Part shown: in pieces, positions 17,182 through 24,599 of the stretch
Layout of the letters: each line of letters starts with the position of its first letter
Position numbering within the stretch: the first letter of the stretch is position 1
Assembly: GCA_027313505.1 (NCBI GenBank)
Contig: DAHVDN010000002.1
Coordinates: 15,855-54,264, forward strand
DNA length: 38,410 bases
DNA from: Candidatus Dormiibacterota bacterium
GTDB lineage: Bacteria > Chloroflexota > Dormibacteria > Aeolococcales > Bog-877
Reading direction: 5' to 3'
The notes under the pieces: model-generated
Seen by the model: only the letters and a program-made list of their open reading frames with translations
What the model was told of the DNA's origin: nothing
The model's database searches: none
Program-made: the position numbers and the translations under genes

Positions 17182-17856
17182 ATGGACGACGGTCAGTCCT
17201 CAGAGCGGCCGACTACGGTCAGCGACGAATCCCACCTTTCGCCAGAGGCGGCCAGGGCCCTCATAGTCTCGCAGCGGGGCACGACCCTGCGCAGCCTGCG
17301 GGCCGACCCAGCGGTGATCCTTGGAGTTTGGGGAGTTGCCTGGCTGGTGGGATTTGGTGGTTTGTATCTGACCTCAAGGGGTTGGCTGGGCGGAGGCTTC
17401 CCAACCTGGTCGGCGGGCCCGGTCCTCGCGGCGCTCTTGGTCGCCGCTGCGCTGGTCACGTTCGGCCAGCAGATCCGGGCCGCTCGCGGCGTCGAGGGGC
17501 CGTCGCACCGCATCGCTGCAATGTATGGGTGGTCTTGGATTCTCGCCTTCGCGGGCACGTTCGCCTTCGATGTCGCCGTCCAGGACCAGGGTCTGCCCTC
17601 TCACCTGGTACCGCTGCTCTGGACCGGCACCTCCCTGCTAGCAGTGGGGCTGCTCTATCTCGCCGGCGGGATGCTTTGGGCAGACCGGTTGCAGTACAAG
17701 CTGGGGGTTTGGGTGTTGGTGACCGGTGCCGCAAGCGTTTTCGCGGGGGTGCCCGGGAACTTCGCTTTACTGTCCCTGGCAGGTGGCGGCGGATTCTTGG
17801 TGGCGGCCACAGTGGCACGGGCTCGTCGGTTCCGCTCTGACCGGCAGCTAGCGTGA
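17182..17856 (+). CDS. Multi-pass membrane protein of unknown function
   Basis: A 224-residue protein with an acidic soluble N-terminus of about 50 residues, then roughly six hydrophobic segments: ILGVWGVAWLVGFGGLYL, GPVLAALLVAAALVTFG, YGWSWILAFAGTFAFDV, LVPLLWTGTSLLAVGLLYL, LGVWVLVTGAASVFAG and a last glycine-rich one. The frame is open to 17155, but the ATG at 17182 has an AAGGAG ribosome site 8 bases upstream (17168-17173), which settles the start. It is the first gene behind the operator and is followed, with a GTGA overlap, by the winged-helix regulator. I recognise no family. It could be a sensor partner or an accessory part of the ABC exporter. Confidence 0.8.
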   Translation: MDDGQSSERPTTVSDESHLSPEAARALIVSQRGTTLRSLRADPAVILGVWGVAWLVGFGGLYLTSRGWLGGGFPTWSAGPVLAALLVAAALVTFGQQIRAARGVEGPSHRIAAMYGWSWILAFAGTFAFDVAVQDQGLPSHLVPLLWTGTSLLAVGLLYLAGGMLWADRLQYKLGVWVLVTGAASVFAGVPGNFALLSLAGGGGFLVAATVARARRFRSDRQLA

Positions 17857-18209
17857 CCGCCCAACGTGCGCTGCCCGATCTTGACTCCGTCATCCACGCT
17901 CAAGCCCGGCTTCGAGTGACGGTGGCTCTGTCGGTCGTGCCTGACGGGGACGCCGTCACATTCCCACGCCTGCAAAAGCTGGTGGGGATGACCGCTGGCA
18001 ACCTGTCAACTCATCTGCGCAAACTCGAGGACGCAGGCTACATCACCACGACCAAAGCCTTTCAGCGTCGCAGCCCAGTCACGTACGTGGCTCTGACCAG
18101 GGCCGGTCGGCAGGCATTCGAGGGCTACACCGCTGCGCTGCAGACCCTACTGCAACCACCCGAGCTCAGCCTTGGGAGGACGGAGTCGAATGAACCAGCC
18201 ACGACCTGA
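17853..18209 (+). CDS. Winged-helix transcriptional regulator
   Basis: A 118-residue DNA-binding protein. Residues about 10-95 form a winged helix: VIHAQARLRVTVALSVV, then the helix-turn-helix TFPRLQKLVGMTAGNLSTHLRKLEDAGYI (37-64), then the wing FQRRSPVTYVALTRAGRQAFEGY. This matches the HTH_34-type family (related to MarR/ArsR) often found beside ABC transporters. It has no metal-binding cysteine pair. The GTG start overlaps the membrane protein stop by 4 nt. The operator at 17133-17156, just before the operon, is probably its site, so it likely represses its own operon until a signal arrives. Confidence 0.87.
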   Translation: MTAQRALPDLDSVIHAQARLRVTVALSVVPDGDAVTFPRLQKLVGMTAGNLSTHLRKLEDAGYITTTKAFQRRSPVTYVALTRAGRQAFEGYTAALQTLLQPPELSLGRTESNEPATT

Positions 18210-18390
18210 CAGGGGCACGGGCGCCCCAGCGGCACTCTCCAGCAACGGGTTCGACCCACGGGAATGCGGCGCGGCAACAGGTGTGTACTTCGCGACCTTG
18301 CTCGGCGCGGGAGCTTTGCCGAGCTCTTGCTCACACATTCGAAGGCCGGTCGGTCCGGTGGCTGGGGGAGATAGGGAGTTGAGGATTTGA
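18190..18390 (+). CDS. Possible small ORF, 66 aa
   Basis: The ATG at 18190 has GGAGG at 18175-18179 and a second GGAG at 18182-18185 upstream. The ORF overlaps the end of the regulator gene and runs to a TGA at 18388-18390. The product is basic at first, with a short hydrophobic patch (VYFATLLGAGALPSS) and two cysteines. An inverted repeat (GCTCGGC at 18300-18306, GCCGAGC at 18318-18324) lies inside it. I recognise no family. The support is the ribosome site and the way it fills the gap in an otherwise gapless operon; codon bias is weak, so it may not be real. Confidence 0.3.
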   Translation: MNQPRPDRGTGAPAALSSNGFDPRECGAATGVYFATLLGAGALPSSCSHIRRPVGPVAGGDRELRI

Positions 18391-18560
18391 ACGGCGTAAC
18401 CGCTTTGGTAACGGAAAATCCGTTGAGCCTGACCGGCGAACACTCCGGGGGCCAGTCGCCGCTCCGGCTCGACCGCACCAAGTTGAGAGTTCGCACCGGC
18501 CGCGGCGTGGTCGGGCCCGTTGCCGACCCGATCGGGCTGACCGCGGACGACCCATCATGA
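18387..18560 (+). CDS. Possible small ORF, 57 aa, coupled to the ABC ATPase
   Basis: A TTG at 18387 overlaps the stop of the previous small ORF (TTGA), and its own stop overlaps the ATG of the ABC ATPase (ATGA, 18557-18560). By my count 46 of its 57 codons end in G or C, which fits coding DNA here. The product is soluble-looking, with no membrane segment, and matches nothing I know. A GAGG lies only 2 bases before the TTG, so initiation would depend on coupling. A chance frame remains possible because any ATGA creates such an overlap. Confidence 0.35.
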   Translation: MNGVTALVTENPLSLTGEHSGGQSPLRLDRTKLRVRTGRGVVGPVADPIGLTADDPS

Positions 18561-19495
18561 ACATTCCAAATTCCGATGTCGGCGCTGCGGTGGAACTCTC
18601 CAATGTCACCAAGAACTACGGGAGGGTGGAGGCGTTGCACGACGTCAGCCTCACCATCCTGCACGGTGAAGTGGTGGCCATCCTCGGGCCCAATGGAGCC
18701 GGCAAGACCACTGCGATCAACTTGATGCTGGGAATGCGCCGACCCACTTCCGGGACCGTCCGGCTGTTTTGCCTGGACCCAGGAGATCGGGGTGCCCGCA
18801 GCCGCTGCGGAGTGATGCTGCAGGAGTCGGGGGTCAACGACGTGCTCAGGGTTCGTGAGACCGTCGACATCTTCCGCGGTTACTATCCTTCGCCGCTGCC
18901 GACCACCCGAGTCCTTGAGCTCGCAGGCTTGGAGGACGTGGCGGAGCGCAAGATCGAAGCCCTATCAGGTGGTCAGCGCCAACGTATGTACTACGCCCTG
19001 GCGATCTGCGGCGACCCGGAAGCTCTGTTCCTGGATGAGCCCACGGCGGGGATGGATGTTGAGTCGCGCCGCGCCTTCATCGGTGGAATCAAACAGCAGG
19101 CTTCCGACGGCCGCACGGTCATCCTGAGCACGCACTACATGGAGGAAGCGGATCAGCTGGCTGACCGGGTTGTGGTGATCGACCGGGGCACCATCATTGC
19201 GGACGACAGTCCCGCTTCCATCAAGGCCCGGGTGGCGGGCAGGCGCGTCACGTTCACCGCTTCACCTCCTCCTCTCGAGGTCGACTTCTTGGGTCTGCCG
19301 GTCTCCGGGTTGGAGCTTCGCGACTCCCGAGTGCGCTTCCACAGCGGGCAACCGGAACAGGCGCTGGCGGCCATCTTCCGACGCGGATGGGACATCCAGG
19401 ATCTGGAGGTCGTGGGCGCCGATCTCGAGGAGGCCTTCGTCAGCCTAACGACCAAGCGAGAAGCTGGACTTCTACCAGACCAGGAGGCGCCGTGA
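18557..19495 (+). CDS. ABC transporter ATP-binding protein
   Basis: A 312-residue nucleotide-binding domain of the DrrA/CcmA type, with Walker A GPNGAGKT (44-51), signature LSGGQ (136-140), Walker B ALFLDEPT (D160, E161) and the switch histidine H193 (STHY). A C-terminal extension of about 90 residues after the core (from ADDSPASIKARV) is usual for exporters in this family. It would energise the permease encoded directly downstream, with which it overlaps by 4 nt (GTGA). The cargo is unknown; drug, lipid or peptide export are all possible for this class. Confidence 0.95.
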   Translation: MNIPNSDVGAAVELSNVTKNYGRVEALHDVSLTILHGEVVAILGPNGAGKTTAINLMLGMRRPTSGTVRLFCLDPGDRGARSRCGVMLQESGVNDVLRVRETVDIFRGYYPSPLPTTRVLELAGLEDVAERKIEALSGGQRQRMYYALAICGDPEALFLDEPTAGMDVESRRAFIGGIKQQASDGRTVILSTHYMEEADQLADRVVVIDRGTIIADDSPASIKARVAGRRVTFTASPPPLEVDFLGLPVSGLELRDSRVRFHSGQPEQALAAIFRRGWDIQDLEVVGADLEEAFVSLTTKREAGLLPDQEAP

Positions 19496-20280
19496 GCAGC
19501 AAACCACATCTCCTGCCCGTGCCCTGGCACCGCCTCTTGGTGGTCCAGGTCCGGGCCGTACTCCTTGCGTACTGGCGCATTCCCCTTTTTGCGATCTTTA
19601 CCATTGGCCTGCCGGTCATGTTCTTCGCCTTCTTCGGACTGCCCCACCTGCACCAGCAGGTAAACAGTCACCTCTCCGTTGCCGCCTACATACTGGCTTC
19701 CCTGGGAGCCTATGCGGTCAGCAATGTGCTGGTGTACAACGTGGGCATCGGTCAGGCGCAGACCAGAGCGCGCAAGCTGGACCTGTTGCAGAGAGCGAGT
19801 CCCTTACCTGGAGGGATTGCCATCGCGGCGACCATGATCGGCGGTCTGGTACTGGCCACAATCTCCCTGGTGGCGCTGCTACTTGTTGGGGGCTTGGCCG
19901 GGGTTCAGTTGCCGCTCACCAACTGGGTGCTGCTGATCATCGCACTCCTTTATGGCGCCATCCCAATGCTGGGACTCGGCCTCACCATCGGCTACCTGGG
20001 CAGTTCCGGCAACCTGGCGCCAGCCCTGGCCAGCCTGATCTACCTCCCAATGGCGTTCGCATCGGGCATATTGATACCTCTTAGCCAGCTCCCTTCGGTG
20101 GTCAGGGCGATAGCGCCGTACCTGCCGCTGTATCAGGTCGGCCAGCTCGGCTGGAATGTGGTCGGCGCCGCCAACGAGCCGGCGCTCAAAGCGGTGGCAT
20201 TTACCGCGGTCTGGGGCTTGGTCCTTGGCGCGCTGGCAGTTTACGCATACCGGCGCGACCAGCACCGCAAGTTTGCCTGA
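19492..20280 (+). CDS. ABC-2 type transporter permease
   Basis: A 262-residue integral membrane protein with about six hydrophobic segments. The first is FAIFTIGLPVMFFAFFGL; the last ends VWGLVLGALAVYAYRR, and the PLSQLPSVVRAIAPYLPLYQ loop before it is typical of ABC-2 permeases. The frame is open further upstream, but the GTG at 19492 overlaps the ATPase stop and begins just before the first membrane segment. It is the last gene of the operon that starts at 17182, and a small hairpin lies at 20353-20370. Confidence 0.92.
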   Translation: MSSKPHLLPVPWHRLLVVQVRAVLLAYWRIPLFAIFTIGLPVMFFAFFGLPHLHQQVNSHLSVAAYILASLGAYAVSNVLVYNVGIGQAQTRARKLDLLQRASPLPGGIAIAATMIGGLVLATISLVALLLVGGLAGVQLPLTNWVLLIIALLYGAIPMLGLGLTIGYLGSSGNLAPALASLIYLPMAFASGILIPLSQLPSVVRAIAPYLPLYQVGQLGWNVVGAANEPALKAVAFTAVWGLVLGALAVYAYRRDQHRKFA

Positions 20281-20788
20281 TCGCGGCTGGTCCCATGTCA
20301 GATGCCCTTTTGGCGTCGTTTCCACAAGGGCCGAAATAGAGGGGAAGCTTGGGACCGGCCCTCGCCGGTCACCAGTTGGAAGGTTGCGCGGCACCCACTC
20401 TTCCGTCCGACTTTGATCGGATAATGGAGCTCTGTGGAGGCCATTTAGATATCGTCTGGGTCGGGGCTGGAGGGACTAGTGGCGCGAGATGGAGGCGGAT
20501 GAACCAGCCGGTGAGACGACAGTCAAAGCGTCCCGACAGACCGTGCGAAGGCAGGGCCCGGTATGGGGACCGCAGGCCCGTGTTGCCAAGCCATTCGCCG
20601 TCACCGCGGCTGCGCCTCACTGATCGACCAGCTGGGATCACCGGTCGCGCGGCCACCGGTTCGAGCTTCGATATGTCCCAGCCTCCTCCGTGCCCGTCAG
20701 GTTCGTTGGCGGATGACCGCTCACCTGAGGCTCCTCCAGGGACCCGGGCGCCAGATTGTCCTCCTGCCACCTTGGACCGGAGCTGATC
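20281..20788. other. Intergenic region with a possible 95-codon ORF
   Basis: About 500 bases without a convincing gene. An ORF from the ATG at 20499 to a TGA at 20784-20786 is proline/arginine-rich. Its GGAGG is only 3 bases away, and it stops 2 bases before the zinc-ribbon gene, so it could be a leader ORF, but its codon bias is poor. An A/T-rich patch around 20421-20455 (ATAATG, TTTAGATATC) might contain a promoter for the zinc-ribbon gene. Confidence 0.35.
20353..20370 (+). terminator. Hairpin after the ABC permease
   Basis: GACCGG (20353-20358) and CCGGTC (20365-20370) form a 6-bp stem with a 6-base loop, about 70 bases after the permease stop. No T-run follows. It is a weak terminator candidate for the ABC operon. 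Confidence 0.3.
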
Positions 20789-21076
20789 GTGGGACCGGAC
20801 CAGCTCCAGCGGCTGCCCCAGTTGCCTGGCTCCCGGCTCTGTTCCTGTGGGGGGCGGCTCCGGCGGAGTCACCTCGAATACGTCGGCCGAGGCAGCACAA
20901 TCCCCATTTACACCTGCGCGGGCTGCGGGCTGGCGTATCGCGGAAGGCAGGATTCTAAGCCACCGTCTCCGGCCCGTCCTAGCCGCCGTCCCCTGCCCGA
21001 TGAGGGCTCTCCAGCCAACCCGGTACTGGGAGCGGAGTTGGCGGACAGGCTCCGTCGGCTTTTAGGGCAGGACTGA
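20789..21076 (+). CDS. Small zinc-ribbon-like protein
   Basis: A 95-residue protein. The motif LCSCGG followed by YTCAGCG gives a C-x-C ... C-x2-C pattern about 25 residues apart, with strand-like sequence between them, so a zinc ribbon is likely. The C-terminus, VLGAELADRLRRLLGQD, looks like an amphipathic helix. The frame is open to a TTG at 20756, but the GTG at 20789 has GGAG 6 bases upstream. It converges with the alpha/beta hydrolase, 13 bases away. No family is recognised; a nucleic-acid or protein adaptor role is only a guess. Confidence 0.55.
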   Translation: MGPDQLQRLPQLPGSRLCSCGGRLRRSHLEYVGRGSTIPIYTCAGCGLAYRGRQDSKPPSPARPSRRPLPDEGSPANPVLGAELADRLRRLLGQD

Positions 21077-21089
21077 GCTTCGGCCCCGG

Positions 21090-21869
21090 TCAGGCGCTCC
21101 CGACGAAGCGTTCCATCCAGCTTCCGGCCAGAGCGGCCACCTCGTCTTTGTCCACATCGACACTCATTCCGTGGCCACTGCGTTCAAAACGGTGCAGCGC
21201 CCGGATAGGGGAGCTTGCCAGGGCGAGGATCTGATCGGCGTTTCCAGGGTGGACGACCCCGTCGCGGCCGCCATGCAGGACCAGCAGCGGTTGCACTACC
21301 GCCGCCATCTCCTGCCGTACCAGGCGGCCGAGGCGCACCAATTCGAGAATGGCTCGTGTGGGGCGCCGGTCGTAGCTGTGCAACTCCGCCAGGCCCTCGG
21401 GGGCGTACAGGTCCACCTCATCCGACGGGACCTGCCACGGAACCAGGTGATGGAGGGCGGGCAGTAACCGCAGCCGCCAGTCCCTGAGCGAGAGCAGCCC
21501 GGCCTGGGTTGCGACCGCCCATATCTCGGGCCTGGTTGCTGCCAGGTGGAGGGCGAGGGTCCCTCCCATGGACTGTCCGGCGACGCCCGCATGTCGACAC
21601 CGAGACAGCAGCTCGTCGAGCGCTCCGTTGGCGGAACGGATCCAGTCCCACCGATCGGTCACGGCCATCTGCTCCGGGGTGGTGCCATGACCAGCTAGGA
21701 GCGGTGCATAAACCAGGAATCCCCGCTGAGCGAGCCACTCGCCCAACCGCCGCATCTCGGGGGGGGTTCCCGCGAAACCGTGCAACAGCAGCACTCCCCG
21801 GTCACCCTCTCCCAACCAATAAGGTTTGGCGGCCTCTTCGGGGATGGGCCCTCTATTCCGAGCCGTCAC
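21090..21869 (-). CDS. Alpha/beta hydrolase (carboxylesterase / monoacylglycerol lipase type)
   Basis: A 259-residue serine hydrolase. The nucleophile is S100 in GQSMGG, the acid D203 in HGGRDGVV and the base H233 in RSGHGMSVD. The oxyanion-hole region is LLLHGFAGTPPEMR. The layout and size resemble Est30-type carboxylesterases and bacterial monoacylglycerol lipases, enzymes that cleave short to medium acyl esters in the cytoplasm. No signal peptide is seen. The GTG at 21869 is the only good start before the core. The gene stands alone, with an uncharacterised 500-base region upstream. Confidence 0.88.
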   Translation of the reverse strand: MTARNRGPIPEEAAKPYWLGEGDRGVLLLHGFAGTPPEMRRLGEWLAQRGFLVYAPLLAGHGTTPEQMAVTDRWDWIRSANGALDELLSRCRHAGVAGQSMGGTLALHLAATRPEIWAVATQAGLLSLRDWRLRLLPALHHLVPWQVPSDEVDLYAPEGLAELHSYDRRPTRAILELVRLGRLVRQEMAAVVQPLLVLHGGRDGVVHPGNADQILALASSPIRALHRFERSGHGMSVDVDKDEVAALAGSWMERFVGSA

Positions 21870-22363
21870 GGCCTACCATCTCAAGAGAAGCGTAGCCGAC
21901 GCGACGGCCACCGGTGCCCAGGGGCCAAGCTGCGGTGATACCGTCAGCCGAGGCTTCTAGCCGGCAGGGGAGGCTCGACCATGAGTGTCCCGAGGGCTTG
22001 AGACCCAGCCAGCGGCCGCTTGCGCAGCCTCCGCGGCCCATGCCCCATCCACGAAGACCAAGCGTATCCTCCAAGGGTCGAACCAGGTGCTCGGCGACAC
22101 CTTCGCGAGTCAGCCCGCTCCAGTCCCAAGGGGGAATGGGGTGGTAGTTGGTTTCCCGCTGGTGGACTAGAGGGCAACGACTGGGGATCCAAAGGCGCCG
22201 GGAAAGCCGTGGAGCTAGCGCTCAGGAAACCTGCCGATCAAAGAGCTCCGCCTCCGTCGGGCGGCGATGGGCGGCAAGGGGTTTGAGCCCGAGCTGCGGT
22301 CCTGGTTGTCCAGCCACAGGCTGTTCGAAGCTGTCATGAGGGTAGCCGGCTGCGGCGTCGCCT
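21870..22363. other. Divergent intergenic region, nothing recognised
   Basis: About 500 bases between the leftward hydrolase and the rightward trpD. Open frames on both strands here are short and do not look like proteins. I see no tRNA, no long inverted repeat and no trp leader peptide with tandem tryptophan codons. It should contain the promoters of both flanking genes. Confidence 0.4.
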
Positions 22364-22369
22364 TAGACT
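22364..22369 (+). promoter_or_regulatory. Possible -10 box for leaderless trpD
   Basis: TAGACT at 22364-22369 lies 6 bases before the trpD ATG at 22376, so transcription could begin at or next to the start codon. No Shine-Dalgarno sequence is present in the preceding 25 bases, which fits a leaderless transcript. I found no strong -35. Confidence 0.35.
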
Positions 22370-22375
22370 CGACGA

Positions 22376-23422
22376 ATGACCCTAGACGACTCCGCCCGCG
22401 AGCCCTCGTTCCCCTCGATCCTGGAGGAACTGCTGGCGGGAGTTGACCTGGGCTCCGGGCGCTCCCGTTGGCTCGGCGACCAGATGATGGGGGGGAGCCT
22501 GACCCAGTCTCAGATGGGGGCCGCACTCGCGCTCTGGCGGGTGAAGGGGGAGACGGTCGCCGAGCTGGCCGGGCTGGTGGACTCGATGCTCAGTCACTGT
22601 GTGCCGGTGGTCCTGGATGTGGACGCAGTCGACACCTGTGGCACCGGAGGCGACCGTAGAGGGACATTCAACATCTCCACGGTCGCGGCGATGGTGGTTG
22701 CTGGAGCCGGCCTGCCGGTGGCTAAACACGGAGGGCGCGCTGCGAGCAGCCGCTGTGGCAGCGCCGACGTGCTGGAGGCGTTGGGGGTTGCTATTGAGCT
22801 GCCACCGAGGGCCGTCGCCGCCTGTGTGTCGGAGGCCGGGATGGGATTCATGTTCGCGCCCGCGTTTCATCCCGCAATGCGGCATGTAGCGGTGGCCAGA
22901 GCGGAGCTCGGCATTCGAACGGTCTTCAACATACTCGGGCCCCTGGCCAATCCCGCTGGCGTTCCCTACCAGGCGCTGGGGGTCGCTGACGCTCGGCTGG
23001 CGGAGCTCATGGCCCGGGTCCTGGCCCTCCTGGGTAAGCGGAAGGCGATTGTCTTTGCCGGTCCAGGTGGACTGGACGAGCTGGGCCTTGACGGTCCCTC
23101 GCGCTGCTGGGAGATCCGAGCTGGAGTGGTAACGGAGTCGGAGATCGACCCCGCGGCTCTGGGGCTCCGCTCGGCTCCGAGCTCGGCTCTGGCGGGCGGT
23201 GATGCCGCGACCAACGCCGCGACCGCCCTCAGGATATTGGGTGGGGAAGCCGGTCCGATGACCGACGTGGTGCTGCTGAATGCGGCTGCCGCCCTGGTAT
23301 CTGGTGAGCGCGCGGACACCTTGCCGGAGGGGCTGGAGCTGGCCCGAATCAGCCTGGGAAGCGGAGCTGCCGCCGAGGTGCTGCAGCAGTTGATCCGCGT
23401 TTCTCAGCGGATGGCGGCGTGA
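22376..23422 (+). CDS. trpD: Anthranilate phosphoribosyltransferase
   Basis: A 348-residue enzyme that joins anthranilate and phosphoribosyl pyrophosphate in tryptophan synthesis. The PRPP-binding motif DTCGTGGD is at 87-93, and KHGGRAASSRCGSADVLEALG at 117-137 forms the second signature. RTVFNILGPLANP and the GLDELGLDGPS loop follow, all in family order and spacing. No other trp gene is in the window; instead it heads an operon of RNA-related genes, overlapping the TrmK-like gene by 4 nt (GTGA). It may be transcribed without a leader. Confidence 0.95.
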   Translation: MTLDDSAREPSFPSILEELLAGVDLGSGRSRWLGDQMMGGSLTQSQMGAALALWRVKGETVAELAGLVDSMLSHCVPVVLDVDAVDTCGTGGDRRGTFNISTVAAMVVAGAGLPVAKHGGRAASSRCGSADVLEALGVAIELPPRAVAACVSEAGMGFMFAPAFHPAMRHVAVARAELGIRTVFNILGPLANPAGVPYQALGVADARLAELMARVLALLGKRKAIVFAGPGGLDELGLDGPSRCWEIRAGVVTESEIDPAALGLRSAPSSALAGGDAATNAATALRILGGEAGPMTDVVLLNAAAALVSGERADTLPEGLELARISLGSGAAAEVLQQLIRVSQRMAA

Positions 23423-23910
23423 GGCCATCGACCGCTACCCGTGCTCGGCTGGGGCCGCGGCTCGGTGCCCTCTTAGAACTCTGCCCGGTAGAGGGGCCTG
23501 TCGCCGATGTCGGAAGCGGCCACGGGCGGCTCGCCTTCGAGCTCGCGAGGCGCCTGCCCCCCGGTCAGGTTTACGCAACCGAGGCCAAGGCTGGTCCGGC
23601 AGCCGAACTCAGGCGTCTGCTGGGTGGCGACCCCACGGTCACTATCCTCGAAGGTCAAGGACTCACTCCGCTTCGGCAGCTGGGTTGCAGAGGAGCCGTG
23701 CTGGCAGGGATGGGAGGCCGAACCCTGGTGGATATTCTTGAGGCCGATCGTGATGTTCTGGCTGAGCTCAGCTGGGTCTGCCTGCAGCCGATGCAGCGCG
23801 TTGAGCGGCTGGTGGACTGGATGGGAAAGCAGAGCGGATGGGTGGTGCGAACCAACAGCACGCGGGAGCGCGGTCACTTCTACTCCGGTTTCTTGCTGGT
23901 GAGACAGTGA
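23419..23910 (+). CDS. TrmK-like tRNA (adenine-N1)-methyltransferase, short form
   Basis: A 163-residue SAM-dependent methyltransferase. The SAM motif VADVGSGHGRLAFELA, the LAGMGGRTLVDILE segment and CLQPMQRVERLVDWM match the TrmK (tRNA A22 N1-methyltransferase) family, in which GMGG and LQP are diagnostic. TrmK proteins are usually about 220-240 residues with a C-terminal coiled-coil domain. Here the protein ends just after the catalytic domain (HFYSGFLLVRQ), so the extension is missing. The GTG start overlaps the trpD stop. The next gene, overlapping by 4 nt, encodes a long coiled coil. Confidence 0.8.
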   Translation: MRPSTATRARLGPRLGALLELCPVEGPVADVGSGHGRLAFELARRLPPGQVYATEAKAGPAAELRRLLGGDPTVTILEGQGLTPLRQLGCRGAVLAGMGGRTLVDILEADRDVLAELSWVCLQPMQRVERLVDWMGKQSGWVVRTNSTRERGHFYSGFLLVRQ

Positions 23911-24599
23911 GGCTGGCGGAGCAGCTGGCAGCGCTCGCTACCGCTGAGGACTCGCTGCGACGGTTGGAGTCGGAGCTGTCGGAAATCGGGGCGCGTGCCA
24001 CTGCCGACAAAGAGTTGGAAGAGCTCGAGCGCACCCTGTCCGAGCAGGAGCAGACGGCGCGAGGGCGGACCTCCCAGCTCCGCCAGATGGAGCTGGAGAT
24101 CAGCGAGATCCGAGACCGAGCCAGGAGCCATGAGAAGGCCCTATACGACGGCAGCGTGCGCAATCCCGCCGACCTCCAGCGACGTCAGCATGAGCTCGAC
24201 ACCCTGCATCATCTGGTCGAGGCCCGCGAAGAGCTCGAGCTGGGGGCGATGGAGGATATGGAGCGGGGAGAGGCTGCGCTCCAGGAGACGAGGAGGTTGA
24301 GGGACCTTCGGGGAACCGACCTGGAAAAGCTCCGGGCCGAGGACCGGCGTAGGGCACCCGAGGCTGCGCGTGATCTTGATTCAACCCGGATCCGGATCTC
24401 AGCAATGAGCGCAGAGCTCCCTGACTCCGCCCTTCGTCTCTATCGTCGAGTCGCCGCTCGGCGCCAGCCGGCGGTCGCCGCAGTTTTAGGTGGAACCTGC
24501 AGCGGATGCCGCCTGCCGCTGGCACACAGGATCCTGGAAGAGGCACGCGGGGATGCCCTGGTGACCTGTGAGAACTGCGAGCGGATCCTGCTGCTGTGA
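23907..24599 (+). CDS. Coiled-coil protein with C-terminal C4 zinc ribbon
   Basis: A 230-residue protein. Residues 1 to about 185 are almost wholly a charged heptad-like coiled coil, rich in Glu, Arg and Leu. The C-terminus carries a four-cysteine zinc ribbon, C198-x2-C201 ... C221-x2-C224 (CSGCRLPL and CENCERIL). This is the architecture of the CT398/zf-RING_7 family, predicted nucleic-acid-binding proteins commonly found beside RNase H in Actinobacteria. The frame is open to 23838, but the GTG at 23907 overlaps the trmK-like stop and begins the coiled coil. rnhA follows with another 4-nt overlap. Confidence 0.88.
   Translation: MRLAEQLAALATAEDSLRRLESELSEIGARATADKELEELERTLSEQEQTARGRTSQLRQMELEISEIRDRARSHEKALYDGSVRNPADLQRRQHELDTLHHLVEAREELELGAMEDMERGEAALQETRRLRDLRGTDLEKLRAEDRRRAPEAARDLDSTRIRISAMSAELPDSALRLYRRVAARRQPAVAAVLGGTCSGCRLPLAHRILEEARGDALVTCENCERILLL

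Noticed and set aside
16902-17840. A 312-codon plus-strand frame over the membrane-protein gene
   Set aside because: Its product is Arg/Gly/Pro-rich and unlike a protein, while the other frame has a good ribosome site and membrane segments.
18190-20511. Shared ATGAACCAGCC at 18190 and 20499 as a possible repeat element
   Set aside because: Only 11 bases match and the flanks diverge at once; too short to call a repeat.
22060-22100. GGTTCGACC T-loop-like string on the minus strand
   Set aside because: The flanking five bases do not form a T stem and no other tRNA arms are present.
22382-23428. A 348-codon minus-strand frame opposite trpD
   Set aside because: It mirrors trpD almost exactly and its product resembles no protein; it is a shadow.
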